Assembly: GCA_016508695.1 (NCBI GenBank) | Contig: VNKQ01000003.1 | Location: forward strand, 1,984,001-2,048,000 | Direction: 5' to 3' | From: Hyphodiscus hymeniophilus | Taxonomy: Eukaryota; Ascomycota; Leotiomycetes; Helotiales; Hyphodiscaceae | Length of the DNA stretch: 64,000 nucleotides | Shown: in pieces, positions 34,966 to 46,215 of the stretch | Position numbering within the stretch: position 1 is the first letter of the stretch | How the letters are laid out: each line of letters opens with the position of its first letter | Program-made: the position numbers and the translations under genes | The notes under the pieces: generated by a model | What the model was told of the DNA's origin: nothing | Database searches by the model: none | Seen by the model: the letters and a program-made list of their open reading frames with translations, nothing else

Positions 34966-36161
34966 GTTTATATGGTCGAAAGGAAGTTCATGTTTGTGGG
35001 TGGTCTTGTTCAAAGAACCGACGCGTTTCGTTGTTGTCGGTGGTTGTTGAGAATTTCCAAAAGGTAATTTTAAAAGAGACTGGAGTTAAAAGACGAGTTG
35101 TTTATACTTTGCCTGACGTCTTCAAGTGCGCGCTAGTGTGCTGTTGTCTCCGACGTGAATTGGAAAGTCTTAGCGCTATAGCAAAGACAGAGATGGGACG
35201 ATTCAGTGAATCTGCTGCTGTTATTCACCTGTTATTCGCTTCTTGTGCATTCCTTACAAGTTAATGCCTTTTGAGAAGGCGAGAATGAATCTCCTCCAAC
35301 TCCACCTTCCTATCACTTCTTCCGCCAGAGAAAAGACGTTCGGTACTCTTGTTATTCTTGTTTTGCAAATTCACACCCCGCATGCAAAGAAGGTTAGTTC
35401 TTGCCCGCTTACTTCGGTTAGGTCGTATTACATCCTACATGATGAGCACGGCATGTTTATGACATCCATTTTCGTCGCTTATTCCTCAATCCTCATCAGT
35501 TTACTCTATATCTGTTTTGCTTATCCTTCCTAATATCCCAGCCATCAACACCGTGTAAGGGTAGGAGCGACGATCAGGTGGGATCATGCTGTAATTGACC
35601 CGGGAGGGACATGTTATGATGGAGAAATGAAGCTTCTGATTAGTGTTGTGTCAATCAGGGTGGGGGAAAATTGGATCTCAGTACTCCAAACAATTCAGGC
35701 GATTCGAACTGTAGATTTCTTGGACGTCAAATTATCTGAGAATCTGCATTTCGATTACGTGCCAGACAATCATAGACCCCATGTCAGAGATACCTAATTA
35801 GACAACGGGAGAATAGAACATGCAGTGAAGTACGAACGACAGAACGAAAGGCAAGGCAAACTTGTCAAGTCCAAGTGTGACGGGTGATTGAGAAGCAGGG
35901 CACACTCGAAATTGCAATTCCCAAATGACTCCAGTCGACTTCGAATCATGCAGAATATATTCAGAAACAACGACATTACAGTCACCGAATTACCCCAATT
36001 TGTCGAATTGTAAAAGTTTTAATTTGGGCCGGAGGTCTTACGCCGGTCACTCACAATTAGATCCGAAAAACATTCAGTTTGGTGGGGCGAATAGGATATT
36101 GAATATTCCCGTGATGTCAACAGGCCACAAAGGGGCCCACGCACGTATCAGTGCTCTTGAA
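34966..36161. other. Intergenic region, nothing recognised
   Basis: 1.2 kb between two minus-strand genes. It is AT-rich with short unrelated open frames. Confidence 0.5.
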
Positions 36162-39100
36162 TTAGACCACAAACGCTTTGCTACCCTCCACCAGCGCTTC
36201 CGTTAGCTTCACCACGCTGGTCCACTTCGGGGAGAACTTTTGGGCCTCGTCGAGCGCAGGAATAGTACCAGGCGTGTTGTGGTCGCTCCATAGACATACT
36301 ACCTGACCGGTTCTTCCTTCTTCGCCTTCCTGCTTTCCTGGGCTGACTGGCCACTCGACATCAACTATCCATTCTCGATTCCAATCTCTATGCCAAAGTT
36401 TAATTTGGTCGCTTCCTGTTGCAGGTACATCCGACCACTTTCCTTCGTTGTACGCTGCGCCATGGACATGGAAAGCTTTGAAAGGTTCATCCCATCGGAT
36501 AACGCAGGCCTTCGTTTCAATGCCGGAGACGTGGAAGGTGGCCTTATTTTGCCCTTCAACACGGCTGACATTGTAAGTAAGCCAGTCTGACATGCCCTTC
36601 TCTGGAGGAATGCCATCTTTGATGTTATTCACGACCTTAGGGGCAGTCCCCTCGTATGAGCAAAAGCTTAACCCGTCCCGAATCCCTGGTCTTGCTGTAC
36701 AATCAATAGCCTGTCCTGAAGCGCTTGGGATGTACGTGATGATTTCCCGAATATAATCTTCTACGCCGGCGAGAGTGACATGATTAATACCAGAGTCAAG
36801 ATCTACGGTCTGTTGGAAGTAGGCCTTGTAACGGTTGTTCGCTGAGAACGGAAATGCGACGAGATTGTAAATGAGCGTGCCAAGAAAGACTAGGAACAGG
36901 AAGGTTGGTAGTGGAGTGCTGATACGATGCATAAAAGGTCCCATAGGCAGGATCAACAAGATGGAGAAGAGTGCGACGACGAGATAGGGAAGGAGAAGAG
37001 GGCTTCCATCAGCTCCAGTCTGAGCTGTTGCAGTGACGAGCAAGAGGCCGACTTGTCCAACAATGACTAGGATGAAAGGACAGATGAGGAGAAATTGAAG
37101 CAGCCAAGTCCAAGTTGGCATAGCCCACGACCATCTTTGCTCATGACCGAAAGCGTGATTTCTGTGGAGGGCATCATCGTGTTCGTGCTCGAGCTCATGC
37201 TCGCGGCGATGTTCAGCATCGTCAAGCGCTCTGTTCTGGCGATATTTTGCAAATGTGGCACCGAAAAAGCTACGCTGGCCATGAGCACGCCTGTGCCTGG
37301 ATGAGAAGAGCGGCGTTGTTTCGGTAGCATCGGCAACATGATGCCCACTCTCCCCATCGAGTTGATCCTCCCCGTCGAGTTGTTGCGAAACGATGGCGTC
37401 AGAATGAGGAACAGCATCAAGTCCATGTCTATTGTCGTGCTCCTCTTGATACTCATCGATTATTTCCGATTTGGACGGAAGAGCGAAGAGCTCGCAGAGT
37501 GCGATGAAAGTGGCGAGGAATACGGCAGATTCGTAGAAGGCGAAGATGTAACCACCACTGATTTTGAAGCGATCCTCACCCACAGTTGCGGCGACGAGTG
37601 TGAGCCAGCCGAAGGCAAACATCCATATGAGAGCATAGCCTCTATGCAGTGCCGAGGGTCTGATGAAGTTGCACCCAGCCATCATGAACCAGAATGAGGC
37701 GAAGAACAGACTGAGGGACATTGCCCAAACTGCATATTGAGAGGAGTATATAATGAAAGGGTTGATCTTTCGAATCAAGAACGCAGCTCCCACCGTCAGA
37801 GCCGAAGATATGAAGAGTATGATAGGGAATCGGAAAGCTCCTCGCCAGCCCTCCAGGGAGATGTACTCGCCCTCTTCATCGTCAGGCCTCACCGAGCCAG
37901 AGAAGAAGTAGTACTTTTGAGAGCGAATAAGTAGGATTGTCAGGACGATTAAGACCAAGGGTGATACGATCAAGAGAGACAGCGACCAAGCGAAGAGTGC
38001 TCGCAAAGAGAAAACCGCGAAAACCTCGCCAAAGATATCAAACCACACTCCATCACTACCGTGACCATTCTTGACTTTGGTGGTGGAATTATCTCCACTA
38101 TCTTCATTGAACTGATTTCCAGAGTCGGACGTCAAAGATTTCATCGTCTCCACTGATGCGGAAAGCATATTCCAGAGAGAATCCTTGGAAGTGTGCCTCG
38201 CATCATCCTCGTTTGTATGGTATTGAGACCGAGGTTTCCAGAATGCAACATCAAGTCCACGGTATCCTTCAGCGCGGAAGACCACATAATCAGTCTGGCT
38301 CCTCACAAACCCCGTTGCAAAACCATCAGCACTGACGACCGTACCAAACGGGTTTTTGGCAGTCGCATACGCCCGTGTAACCTCAGTATCTGTGCTCCTG
38401 AACAGTATGGCCCGTCCACCAGCTCCAGCTCCCTCAAGGTTCAAGAAAGTATGGACAAAAGATGCCATCGGATGGGACAAAAACGCTTGAGCACCATAGA
38501 GGCCATCTTCTTCGCCATTGTTAAAGAGTGCAACAACGCCTTTCCGGGGGGTATTGCCTGGTGTCGTGAAGTATTTGATGAGCTGCAGGGTAGTGATCAC
38601 ACCCACACCATCATCTGTAGCTCCATAGCCAGTAGATACACTATCGAAATGGGCATTCACCATGACTCCGCCTCTCCCATGCGTAGAAGGGGTGTAAGGA
38701 GCCTGATTCCACCACTCTCCTTCCTCATCCTCAGTTCCACGAATGTAGACGATAATATTGTTTCCTTCGAAGTATGTGCTGATACCAGCTCGTCTGCCGC
38801 TGACACCAATAGTCATAAGGGCTGTGCTTGTGTAGTTCGCAGCGAGGTCATTAAAGACGGTGGCTGCAGGATTTGCGAGTCGTGCCTGGATTTCGAGTTC
38901 GGACAATTCGAGTCCGTTTGAGTCAAAGCCATTCACGACTTTACGATGGATTCCGCTCTGTGCGGTATATCTGACACCATTGTCACCCAGTATTTCCTCG
39001 ATCCTGATCAATAGCCAGTCCCTGACATCGTCATTCTGCCGACTGTTGAAGGGGTGATAACCTGTACTAAGCTTGGTAAGATCTAGCCAAGCTTCCGAAA

Positions 39101-39278
39101 TGTTAAGACCGCGGTAGAGAGTAGGATTGCTGGGAGCGGAGGGTACGGTTTCATGAACAATAATGAGAGGAATGAAGACTGCTAGGTACACCACAGCTGT
39201 AATGAGCGTGACGGCCATGGGTTTGAAAGAGAATGGATTGGAGCCTCTCCAGGACTCTCGATGTTGTGTACTTGGCAT
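36162..39278 (-). CDS. Vacuolar membrane M28 metalloprotease (Pff1-like)
   Basis: Single exon of 1038 residues. An N-terminal helix (about 21-42) anchors it, followed by a lumenal M28 domain. Di-zinc ligands are visible at the expected spacing: His about 210 (VNAHFDS), Asp about 222 (GATDDGVG), Glu about 256/257 (NNGEEDG), Glu about 282 (LEGAGAGG) and His about 354 (QYHTNEDD). After it come several membrane helices (residues about 430-620), a His/Glu-rich loop (REHELEHEHDDALHRNHAFGHE), more helices and a lumenal C-terminal domain. Yeast Pff1 (YBR074W) sits in the vacuole membrane; its natural substrate is not well known. The His-rich loop could bind metal, which is speculation. ATG 39278 follows a TATATATTG-type sequence about 60 nt upstream. 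Confidence 0.93.
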   Translation of the reverse strand: MPSTQHRESWRGSNPFSFKPMAVTLITAVVYLAVFIPLIIVHETVPSAPSNPTLYRGLNISEAWLDLTKLSTGYHPFNSRQNDDVRDWLLIRIEEILGDNGVRYTAQSGIHRKVVNGFDSNGLELSELEIQARLANPAATVFNDLAANYTSTALMTIGVSGRRAGISTYFEGNNIIVYIRGTEDEEGEWWNQAPYTPSTHGRGGVMVNAHFDSVSTGYGATDDGVGVITTLQLIKYFTTPGNTPRKGVVALFNNGEEDGLYGAQAFLSHPMASFVHTFLNLEGAGAGGRAILFRSTDTEVTRAYATAKNPFGTVVSADGFATGFVRSQTDYVVFRAEGYRGLDVAFWKPRSQYHTNEDDARHTSKDSLWNMLSASVETMKSLTSDSGNQFNEDSGDNSTTKVKNGHGSDGVWFDIFGEVFAVFSLRALFAWSLSLLIVSPLVLIVLTILLIRSQKYYFFSGSVRPDDEEGEYISLEGWRGAFRFPIILFISSALTVGAAFLIRKINPFIIYSSQYAVWAMSLSLFFASFWFMMAGCNFIRPSALHRGYALIWMFAFGWLTLVAATVGEDRFKISGGYIFAFYESAVFLATFIALCELFALPSKSEIIDEYQEEHDNRHGLDAVPHSDAIVSQQLDGEDQLDGESGHHVADATETTPLFSSRHRRAHGQRSFFGATFAKYRQNRALDDAEHRREHELEHEHDDALHRNHAFGHEQRWSWAMPTWTWLLQFLLICPFILVIVGQVGLLLVTATAQTGADGSPLLLPYLVVALFSILLILPMGPFMHRISTPLPTFLFLVFLGTLIYNLVAFPFSANNRYKAYFQQTVDLDSGINHVTLAGVEDYIREIITYIPSASGQAIDCTARPGIRDGLSFCSYEGTAPKVVNNIKDGIPPEKGMSDWLTYNVSRVEGQNKATFHVSGIETKACVIRWDEPFKAFHVHGAAYNEGKWSDVPATGSDQIKLWHRDWNREWIVDVEWPVSPGKQEGEEGRTGQVVCLWSDHNTPGTIPALDEAQKFSPKWTSVVKLTEALVEGSKAFVV

Positions 39279-40215
39279 GTTGACTCTGAGAGCGCCGAGC
39301 TTGGGATATGCCGGGAAGGGTATTATGGTTCCATATCAATATATAAGAGCTGCAGGAGCGATTGGGACGAGGAGGGAAGCAGAGAATGATAATGTCGATG
39401 TTGATGTTGAGGCACCAAGAGTGGAAGGAGCCTGGGGTGGGGTGTCGACGTCAACTTACAGGGATGCCGCACGCTAATGTCTTGAGGAGTATGGTCGGGC
39501 TCACTTGGCAATTTGAGCAAACGAACATTGAGGTCCTCTGCACAGGGATATAGATATCATTCAACACATAATGTGCGACCAGTCTCTGCTGTCTCGCGGA
39601 TCCCGTTCAATAGATCTTGCGTCGCTGAATTTATGTTATCTGTAATTTGAAAATATTTCGTATCGCCCAGAGTAGTACCGCATAAGCCGAAAGCTCTGCA
39701 CAAGATATCAGCTTCGCAGATCGCCAAATGGGTATGGATTTTACATACTTACTTGTCGCGAACTGGAAACGGTATGGAAGGCAGACTTAAAATGGTGGGA
39801 TGGTTCTGGTTATCTTGAGCTGCGATGCTTGTGAGCACCCTTTCATCGCTAAAGTCTTCATCGTCTTGGAGAATAATAAGAGCAAGCACTACTACTAAAG
39901 CAACACAGTGGGACTGCGGGAACGTCCTCCAGTGTAAACCATTGTTTTTTGACTGAGTTGTAACATTGGATTGATGGAACTGATTACCTTTAATGGGGAC
40001 AGCAAGAGTATCAGTTATATTATCCTGATACCGAGCCTGCTATAAATCTCGAAATATATGATTTCATTCTATGTAAAGATTATGAGCTGTAAATACAGGT
40101 GGATACGTGAGCCGAAAAATACAGGAATTCCCAAACCCCCACTCTGACTCGAAACAGGGCTGAGAGAGTGAATACGACAGTATCTTCAACCTTCATACAC
40201 TCCTCGTGTACCAAC
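39279..40215. other. Intergenic region; boundary of the accessory block
   Basis: AT-rich, with no plausible gene. It separates the Pff1 gene from the epoxide hydrolase that begins the metabolic group. Confidence 0.5.
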
Positions 40216-41671
40216 CTAATCGACCCAGTATGTTGCAATCTCTCTCAAATCCTTAAGCAGAGCAGTTGGGTTGTCAAGACCGGGAAAGTGTCCACCAAAG
40301 TCGTGATCTATTGAATGTTACTCTTTTATCATTAGAAATTCTATTACAAAATAACTCACTTGAATACAGCTTCAGATTCCCAACCTTTTCGACCATCTCA
40401 GCGGGCCAAAAGGCAATGTTATATTTGAATGCGCTGAAGATCATAGGAGCGTCCGTCTGGGCTTTGACGTAGTCAGTCGCGAAGCCGTTCGCATTCTGTG
40501 CGTATGTGTACATCCCCGAGACAATCGAGCGGGTGAGGTAGTAGAGCGAGACACTGAGGAGGATCTCATTTTGATTCAGCACCGATGGCGGCGTGCCTGC
40601 TCGTGGGTCGGACCCTGTAAGAATGAAAGATTAGATATTGGGTAATAAGACATAAGGAAGCATTATTTACAGCTGATAAACTTCTCTGCGATCCATGAGA
40701 GCTGGCCAATTGGACTGTCATAAAGAGCTAGTCCGATCGTATTAGGCTACCTAGACGTTAACATGGGGCCTGCGAGCCTCAAACTCAGCATACCTTCGTT
40801 GTGTGCTCAATAAAGTACCCGTTTCCGACGGTGTTCCACTGGACAAAGTTCTCTTCCTCTATTGTCTCTAGAGGGGACAGCGAAATGTTGGCAGCTGCCA
40901 GCTGAGCAAAGTCGAGGGGAAAGAACGGCAGGAAGACGAAATGGCCCGCCCTGGCTGTCGTATTGAATTGGTCATACATTGCATACGTAATAGCTGCACC
41001 AAGGTCTGTTCCTGATGTTGCATAGGTCTTGTAGCCGAGAACCTCTGTCATGAGAGTGTTGAAGACCCGGGCTGTGTCAGAGTAGGTCCAATTCGCAGGA
41101 GGCGCTGTAGAAAAGGTAAAACCTGGTAGTGACGGTATAATGACATCGAAAGACACTGTCTTGCCAGCAGAAGTGCTGGCCTTCTGAGTGAGTTGATCGA
41201 GAACGGGGAGGAACTCGAGGAAAGATCCTGGCCAACCGTGGTTCAAAATCAGTGGAATGGCATTGGGGTCCTTCGACCTTTCATGGATAAAGTGGATGGT
41301 CAGCCCTTCGATCTCGGCAGTATAATGGTTCAATCTGTGGTTGGCCATCAGTACAAAATCCCAAGGGGCATGAACAGAAACACTCACTGGTTCAGAGAAT
41401 ATTGCTCCTTCTGCCAGTCGAAGTCTGTCAACCATTCGCTCTGCAAATTCTTCAAGACGCCAAGATCAATACCGAACGAGGAACCAACACCAGCGTATTC
41501 AGGACTGCTAGGAAGAGCCGTGTTTTGGATCTGCTTAAGCATACGTGGGACACTGTCACATAGGTCGACAGTGAACGGTTTCAGATTGAAGCTTTTTCCT
41601 CCGACAGCTTCATCTACCAAAGCTGCGCCAAGGAAGGCCAACAAAAGGAATCGGATTGAAGATGAATGCAT
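40216..41671 (-). CDS. Secreted epoxide hydrolase (alpha/beta hydrolase fold)
   Basis: Five exons (41388-41671, 40794-41334, 40671-40746, 40360-40614, 40216-40307) encode 415 residues. The first about 24 residues form a signal peptide (RFLLLAFLGAALV). The N-terminal lid domain follows, then the oxyanion motif HGWPGS, nucleophile Asp in SGTDLGAAI (microsomal-type enzymes usually have G-D-W-G), and catalytic His in HDFGGHFPG. The junction YFIEHTTK|PNTIG and the W-S-D-P motif across intron 3 (IS|WSDPRAG) follow the family. It should open epoxides to diols. Secretion and the neighbouring reductase, regulator, transporter and SDR suggest a role in a small metabolic cluster. Confidence 0.9.
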
Positions 41672-42299
41672 CTTTGAGTTTCAACTCCGTATGCACAAGA
41701 ATTGAAGCAGACCCTATCATCTTTGGCACTAGACTTTATAGATGTACTCGAAGATTATTTTGGAGACCGAGACAATGGTCAGCATTTTACTACTTACCAA
41801 TGATATATAATGTTTACAATAACGAGCTGACGAACGAAGCTCCAATATCTGAATCTCGGCTGTCGAAGATGTTGAGTAATAGTAAAAGAAACTGACTACC
41901 GCCATAAAAAGCATGGATGCTAGGCAGGCTAATGCGTATCGTCTGGTCCCATCGGGCCATTCCTGAGATGACACACCCTGTTGCTGAGAGACTCACAATG
42001 TTATCATTGGGACTGAGTTTGTAATGCAGAACTCGATACATATATTTTCTTACGACGTTGCAATTGGCTAACGGAACCACCCAGGATCGTATTTAGGCAA
42101 GTATCTACGAGACCACAAGGCTTGGCCTCACATCGCAAATAGTTGCCAGCTTTCCCACTTGATGCCCACGGATTAATAATATCAAGAGTGGTGCGTTTCC
42201 AAACCCTGATTAAGAAAACTTTGTATACAGATATATGAGGTTTGTCAAGCCTACTGTGCTCCCTTAGACTTTGGAAGAAATGAGTGAGAGGAGAGCAAA
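41672..42299. promoter_or_regulatory. Shared divergent promoter (epoxide hydrolase / reductase)
   Basis: A 628-bp spacer between divergent starts. A TATATAATG-like sequence at about 41806 may serve the minus-strand hydrolase. No clear CGG palindrome was found here. Confidence 0.4.
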
Positions 42300-43449
42300 A
42301 TGTCTAAACCGTTAGTTCTAGTAGGTCAGACCTCGGCAGAGCTCCCTTGCGCCCCCCTAACATGAGCATTTCCCAAGATTACTGGCACCACGGGCATGGT
42401 TGGCTTTGCCGTCCTCACAGCAACCCTAAATGCTGGCTACCGCGTTCGAATCGCCGTTCGCAAGGAACAAGACACGGAACGAGTCAGGCAACTCGCGCCA
42501 GTAAATCAGTACGAAACCCAAATTGAGTCTACGGTCGTACCAGACATCACCGTTCCTGGAGCGTATGATGCTGCGGTGAAAGATGTAGATTTCATCATCC
42601 ACGTAGCCTCACCGGTCGCGGTGCCGCCAGTGCACGATTATGAAAAGGAACTCATCCAGCCCGCGGGTCGGGGAACCCTTGGGATATTGGAATCCGCGAG
42701 TCGGGAACCTGGAGTGAAAAGGGTTGTGTTTACTGCATCTGTCGTTTCTGTGATACCCGCAAAGAGTGTTATGACTGGTGGGGGAGATGTGACATATAAT
42801 GGTGTGTTTCCTGCTCTTCTCTATAGTTTCTCTTGTCCTGCTGTCCCTACCTCTGGCTAATACCAGCACAGAAAAGCACCGCGTCTCGCCTCAGACCGAA
42901 GGTTATAGCAATCTCTTCGAAGGATACATGGCGAGCAAAGTTCATGCGCTCAAGGTGACAGAAGATTTTATCAGAGACAGGAACCCATCCTTCGATGTTA
43001 TCAGTATCGGTCCTGGCTTTGTGATCGGTCGGGACAACACTGTGACGGAGGTCGCAAAGATCACCAAAGGATCAAATGGACTCCTAATTGGGCAACTGTT
43101 GGGAGAGGCTGCCCCATTTTCTCTATCATCTATATTTACGCACATTGACGATGTTGCTCTGCTGCATGTCAAATCTCTGGATCCAGCTATCAAGGGGAAC
43201 CAGTATTTCATGGTCACTGCAGAGGGCCCGGATGGCCCGACATGGGCTGAAGCTCTAAACATTGTGAAGAGGCATTATCCGAAGGAGGTCTACGCTAGCG
43301 CTTTTCACTTCGATACACCAGCCTCCACTGCTCATATCAAGACTGATTCTAGTCATACAGAGAAAACTTTTGGGATGAAATTCAAGACATTGGAGCAGGC
43401 TACTGTAGATTTGGTGGACCATTATCTGGAGCTGATGGAAAGGAGGTAA
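42300..43449 (+). CDS. NAD(P)-dependent reductase, cinnamoyl-CoA / dihydroflavonol reductase type (extended SDR)
   Basis: Exons 42300-42320, 42378-42801 and 42872-43449 encode 340 residues. The 21-nt first exon is needed to rebuild the cofactor loop MSKPLVL|ITGTTGMVGFAVL (G-x-x-G-x-x-G). RIAVRKEQD follows the second strand, DFIIHVASPV is the usual H-V-A-S-P, and YMASK is the catalytic Y-x-x-x-K, with VVFTASVVSV supplying the Ser. It probably reduces a carbonyl or acyl-CoA in the cytosol using NAD(P)H. It is divergent from the epoxide hydrolase and directly upstream of the regulator on the same strand. Confidence 0.9.
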
Positions 43450-44195
43450 TGGTTCTGCAAAGAGACCGTATCTTGTCCATCAATGTCCAAGTACTTGACG
43501 TTATCCATATGAAAAGGCGACGTCGCTCAAATCCTAGTAGAGTTTCATGTAACAAAGTTTGAAAGTCACCCTCCCCCACCACCTGTTCCCCCTTCCTCTC
43601 CCTTCTTGACTGGCTCCTTGAAAGCGAAATCTCTGGTGCCAGCGGCAGTTCAAGAGCGCCAATTTTCATTTCGAAGCTCGGGCATCCGAAGATGTGAAGC
43701 TCCAGCGAGGGATTTTCAGGGAGCCTCTGAGGAGATAGGGATGTGCATCCGTACCTGCAGCCTTCATTGAGAGCTCGGCCTTGCAAAGATTTCGAGGCAA
43801 TTATTCATTGCCCATGCGAATTTAAACCTTGATTGAACTTGTTACTAATTGAGTACGGGTTCTGAAAAGGCGAAAGTTTCCCCAGAGCGATAACTCTTCC
43901 TTAATACCTATAAAACAAACTTCCTATTAGATAGCTGAAAATTGCGACTCAGAGAATATTTCCCAGAATTCATTGGAAATATATCAATGTTGATTTATTA
44001 TAGAATAAGGAATTTGGATTGCTTTGTAATCTGTCCTCTGGTGAATTCGCAAGTCTAGCCCAGGTATTAGTCAGACTACAAAATCATACCGAGGCCCGCA
44101 GCGATGGTAGACGGGATTTCAACATGTAAGATCAATGATACTCATTCAAATGAACGCTGGCAAGTCTTAATGAAGGATACTCGGTCATCGTATTC
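43450..44195. promoter_or_regulatory. Upstream region of the regulator gene
   Basis: 746 nt without a convincing gene. It is AT-rich at 43880-44040 with a possible leader. Confidence 0.35.
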
Positions 44196-45932
44196 ATGGT
44201 TTGGTCGGACAGAGGCTGCTGGACATGCAAAGGGAGGTTTCTTTCCTACCCGTCGCACATACAGGCCGCATTACTAATACCTCGCAGAGCGAAGGGTGAT
44301 GTGTGATCGAGCTAAGCCTACCTGCAATACCTGTGCCCGGTCCAGGCTTTCATGCTCTGGATATGGATTCCGATTGTCATGGCCGGAGGGAAAGGAACAT
44401 CGTCGATCGATTGTGGTAAAGCCTGATGCCTCGGCCACGCCTCGCTCCCATGCCCAGAAAGGATCTTCTCAGTTCGTGAACGTTACTAGTTGGGACATTG
44501 AGGTCTACAAGCATATTTCCGACTCCTCTGGTAGAAGCGCCCGGGACACAAGGGAGATAGCTTCCCCACCGCCTGTAGTTGAACTTCTTTACCCACGCTC
44601 TGAACTCCATGGACTTATTCAATGGGGCCACGCCACGACCGTCGAGTTGCTTGGGCTGCAGCTCATACAATATTGTGAGCAAGGAAAACTGAATCTAAAT
44701 CTACAGCTGCTAACTATGTAGTTCGAGCGGTGGCGTCCAAAACTCTGGCCCCCTTCGCTGGGCCGGAAGATTATTTCACTGATATGCTTCTTCGGCTTGC
44801 CATCCGTGATCAGAGTCAATCTTCACGTGCTGTGCGGTCGGCTTTACTCGCATTATCATGGGTCCATCGTGATGGATACCACTTTGAAAACAACCAGCTC
44901 AAAGTGCAGGCCATCGTCGATATGCGATCTTCTTCACCAGATGGACACGAGCAGACAAAATCTTTGCAGCATATAGCTGCAGGAATGCTACTATGCTCAT
45001 TTGAAGTAAGTCAAATAGCCTGAAACCGCGATCAAGGGCTAATTTTCCTTGACCTTTCTACCCTCCGAGTCATCATTTCAATGGCCGATATACATATCTG
45101 GTGCCAAAATGGTTGCCGAAAGGATTTGCCAGGGTGATGCAATAATCGATCAAGAGCTATCGACGTTGATCAGTTGGATCTACTACCATGACGTGCTTGC
45201 TCTCTTCAGCCTTCTGCACTGGAAGAGGACCTCTGTAGAAACAGAACACCTCTTACGGAATCAGCACATCGTAATTCGACACCTCATTCATCGGCCAATC
45301 GAAGAGGTAAGCTTGATTGGAGCTCATCAATGTCTACAGAAAACTACTAAACGAACCAGATCGATGTAGCCTCCGGATGCTCTTTGGAAATGCTGGATCT
45401 TCTGGAGGCAGTGCTAAAGTTCGGTGAAGTTCTTGTCGCCTCATCAACGTTGAAGTCCGAGAACATCAATAGGTTCCGGAGTCTTGAGTCTAGCATCCAG
45501 GGCATTCGGCAGGTTTGGAGCGGAAACGCCGCGACGAAGCCGTCGTCAGTAGAAAACATGGCCGAGATGTACCGCCTTGCAGCACTGGTTTATCTCCGTA
45601 GAACGATGGAAAGATTTCTTGGGCCTTCCCAATCCGTGATCGGGGACGTGAAGTGCGCATTCGCGATACTCGCCAAGCTCAGGGTATGCGAACGTGCATT
45701 TCCATTATGCATCTTGGGATGCGAGGCTCAAACCGACGAGAGACGGAATATGATCCTGGCGCTGATTTCTAAAACCCAGGAGAGAGGGAACATTCGGAGC
45801 TATGCTTGCGTTGAGAGGCTTGTGACAACATTCTGGAATCTGGAGGATTTGGATACCAAGGACGAGCTAACCTATTCGAAGAGAATGAGTTCCGTAATCA
45901 CCAATAGTGACTTTCTCCCGACGTTCACATGA
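44196..45932 (+). CDS. Zn2Cys6 transcription factor with a defective-looking first splice donor
   Basis: Exons 44196-44232, 44288-44673, 44724-45005, 45070-45306 and 45360-45932. From ATG 44196 the protein begins MVWSDRGCWTCK|ERRVMCD and continues KPTCNTCARSRLSC, a complete C-x2-C-x6-C-x6-C-x2-C-x6-C cluster once joined. The junction must be AAAG|AGCGAAGG, but the intron begins GGAGGT, not GT. The next GT (44237) shifts the frame to a stop. Later introns are normal (QY|FRAVASK; CSFE|SSFQWP; PIEE|IDVASG). The middle homology region has FAGPEDYFTDMLLRLAIRD. It is a likely pathway-specific regulator of the adjacent genes. Either this allele is broken, the splice is non-canonical, or there is a base error. 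Confidence 0.75.
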
Positions 45933-46215
45933 AAGGGGCTCTGGGTCGGAGATCTAATAAGTAAAAGGACGAAATAATGGAATCATTTGCGTACGAGACG
46001 CGAGGCGATAGAGCTAATGGATTAATTTCAGTGCATTGTTGTACAGTGTATTTGATATTATGACTAGTATGTTCAGCTGCCTTTCAGAATTGAGCAATCA
46101 TGCCTCGGTATGATAGTAACCAATTCTTCAATCTCTACGAAGTACACTTGCCTTTTAATTTTCTTCTTTCCCACTCTAATATATGCACAATTTACACCCG
46201 AGTTGTTCCGCTGTA
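45933..46215. other. Convergent spacer between regulator and transporter
   Basis: 283 nt of AT-rich 3' flanking sequence shared by the two converging genes. No further feature seen. Confidence 0.4.
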
